Origin: an uncultured Clostridia bacterium
GTDB taxonomy: Bacteria; Bacillota; Clostridia; RUG12999
NCBI GenBank assembly: GCA_949739095.1
Contig: CATIYX010000072.1
Span: forward strand, 1-6,148
DNA: 6,148 nt
Direction of reading: 5' to 3'
The position numbers were made by a program, and so were the translations under genes. Shown here piece after piece: positions 5,548-6,148 of the stretch; within the stretch, counting starts at the first letter, position 1; the number at the start of each line of letters is the position of its first letter. A model generated the notes under the pieces. The model saw nothing but the letters and a program-made list of their open reading frames with translations. It made no database searches and was not told the origin of the DNA.

Positions 5548-6148
5548 TCAGGGGCGCGTTTCCAAGGGAACATAGTCTTGTTCTTCACAGACTGCCTTAT
5601 ATGCCGGACGGATAATTTTATCCACATTCACAAGCTCTTCCAGTCGATGTGCGCTCCATCCCACTACGCGCGCAATGGCAAAAATGGGTGTGAACAGCTC
5701 CGGCGGAATGTCCAACATACTATAGACAAATCCACTGAAGAAATCCACATTGGCGCTGACGCCTTTATAAATAGACCGTTTTTCCGCAATAACTTCCGGC
5801 GCCAAACGTTCCACCATAGAATAGAGTTCAAATTCTTCCTGCCGTCCTTTGGTTTCAGACAGCTTCTTCACAAACCCTTCCAACACGGTTGCTCGCGGGT
5901 CGGAAATGGAATAGACCGCATGACCCATACCATAAATCAATCCCTTACGGTCAAATGCCTCTTTATTCAGCAGTTTTTCCAAATAGGCACGTACCTGGTC
6001 TTCATCTTTAGTGTCGCGCACATTTTGCTTCAAATCTTCCATCATGCCAACCACTTTAATGTTTGCACCGCCATGTTTCGGTCCTTTTAAAGATGATAAT
6101 GCCGCCGCAATTGCTGCATAGGTATCGGTTCCCGATGAGGATACAACA
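5548..6148 (-). CDS. gltA: Citrate synthase, C-terminal part (5' end beyond the window)
   Basis: The last 199 codons of a leftward citrate synthase end with TGA at 5550-5548; the frame is open to the right edge, so the start is outside. The enzyme condenses acetyl-CoA and oxaloacetate to citrate and CoA; in fermenting Clostridia this mainly feeds 2-oxoglutarate and glutamate synthesis. The three catalytic residues of the family are visible: His in GPKHGGAN (codon 6075-6073), His in GMGHAVYSISDPRA (codon 5922-5920) and Asp in SANVDFFSGFVY. The Arg of SDPRA and the substrate-binding GWSAHRLEE segment are also present. The ending YVPLETRP is normal for the clostridial type of about 450 residues, so the gene looks intact as far as seen. 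It is convergent with the hyd operon and shares its terminator. A 2-methylcitrate synthase is the alternative, but the fit to the clostridial citrate synthase branch is better. Confidence 0.95.
   Translation of the reverse strand, partial: VVSSSGTDTYAAIAAALSSLKGPKHGGANIKVVGMMEDLKQNVRDTKDEDQVRAYLEKLLNKEAFDRKGLIYGMGHAVYSISDPRATVLEGFVKKLSETKGRQEEFELYSMVERLAPEVIAEKRSIYKGVSANVDFFSGFVYSMLDIPPELFTPIFAIARVVGWSAHRLEELVNVDKIIRPAYKAVCEEQDYVPLETRP

Noticed and set aside
5536..6090. Rightward 184-codon frame
   Set aside because: It lies opposite the citrate synthase gene, whose catalytic motifs are unambiguous. The rightward product is low-complexity (Phe, His, Arg-rich) and matches nothing.

Overview
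The window looks like a chromosomal segment of a strictly anaerobic, low-to-moderate GC Gram-positive bacterium of the class Clostridia. The evidence is Gram-positive-style Shine-Dalgarno sequences (AGGAG, GGAGG), sigma-A-like promoters, a sporulation-type polysaccharide deacetylase remnant and a clostridial-type [FeFe]-hydrogenase operon. An Oscillospiraceae/Ruminococcaceae-like gut anaerobe is my guess; the sequence alone does not fix genus or family.

Left end (1-571): the first 37 codons of an unrecognised leftward gene leave the window at base 1. A short AT-rich gap follows. Next comes the decayed C-terminal end of a NodB-type polysaccharide deacetylase, with no usable start and no catalytic metal-site half. 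Bases 608-1270 encode a two-OB-fold single-stranded-DNA-binding protein, closed by a clear intrinsic terminator at 1288-1324.

Control region (1271-1554): this 284-base gene-free stretch is dense with signals. It holds the terminator, an almost perfect Rex (NADH/NAD+ sensor) operator overlapping the terminator tail and a possible -35, a perfect 12-bp GntR-like palindrome, a strong sigma-A promoter (TTGCCA-17-TACAAT), a hairpin at the predicted 5' end of that transcript, and an extended -10 promoter bracketed by an inverted repeat just ahead of the first hydrogenase gene.

Hydrogenase operon (1555-5342): three co-directional genes encode a NuoE-like [2Fe-2S] subunit (HydC), a NuoF-like flavoprotein (HydB) and the [FeFe]-hydrogenase catalytic subunit (HydA). 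Together they should form a soluble cytoplasmic complex that passes electrons between NAD(H), probably ferredoxin, and H2, to dispose of fermentative reductant. HydB lacks the N-terminal thioredoxin-like domain common in bifurcating HydB proteins. Its FMN-site loop is divergent, and it has lost the second cysteine of a CPAxxC motif, so whether this complex truly bifurcates electrons is open. A strong hairpin sits between hydC and hydB, while hydB and hydA are nearly fused. A Rex site upstream fits NADH-responsive control.

Right end (5343-6148): a bidirectional intrinsic terminator at 5443-5489 separates the operon from a convergent citrate synthase gene, of which only the C-terminal 199 codons are present with all visible catalytic residues intact. 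I saw no RNA gene, insertion sequence, CRISPR array or wholly new system. The most unusual content is the layered control region and the atypical HydB.
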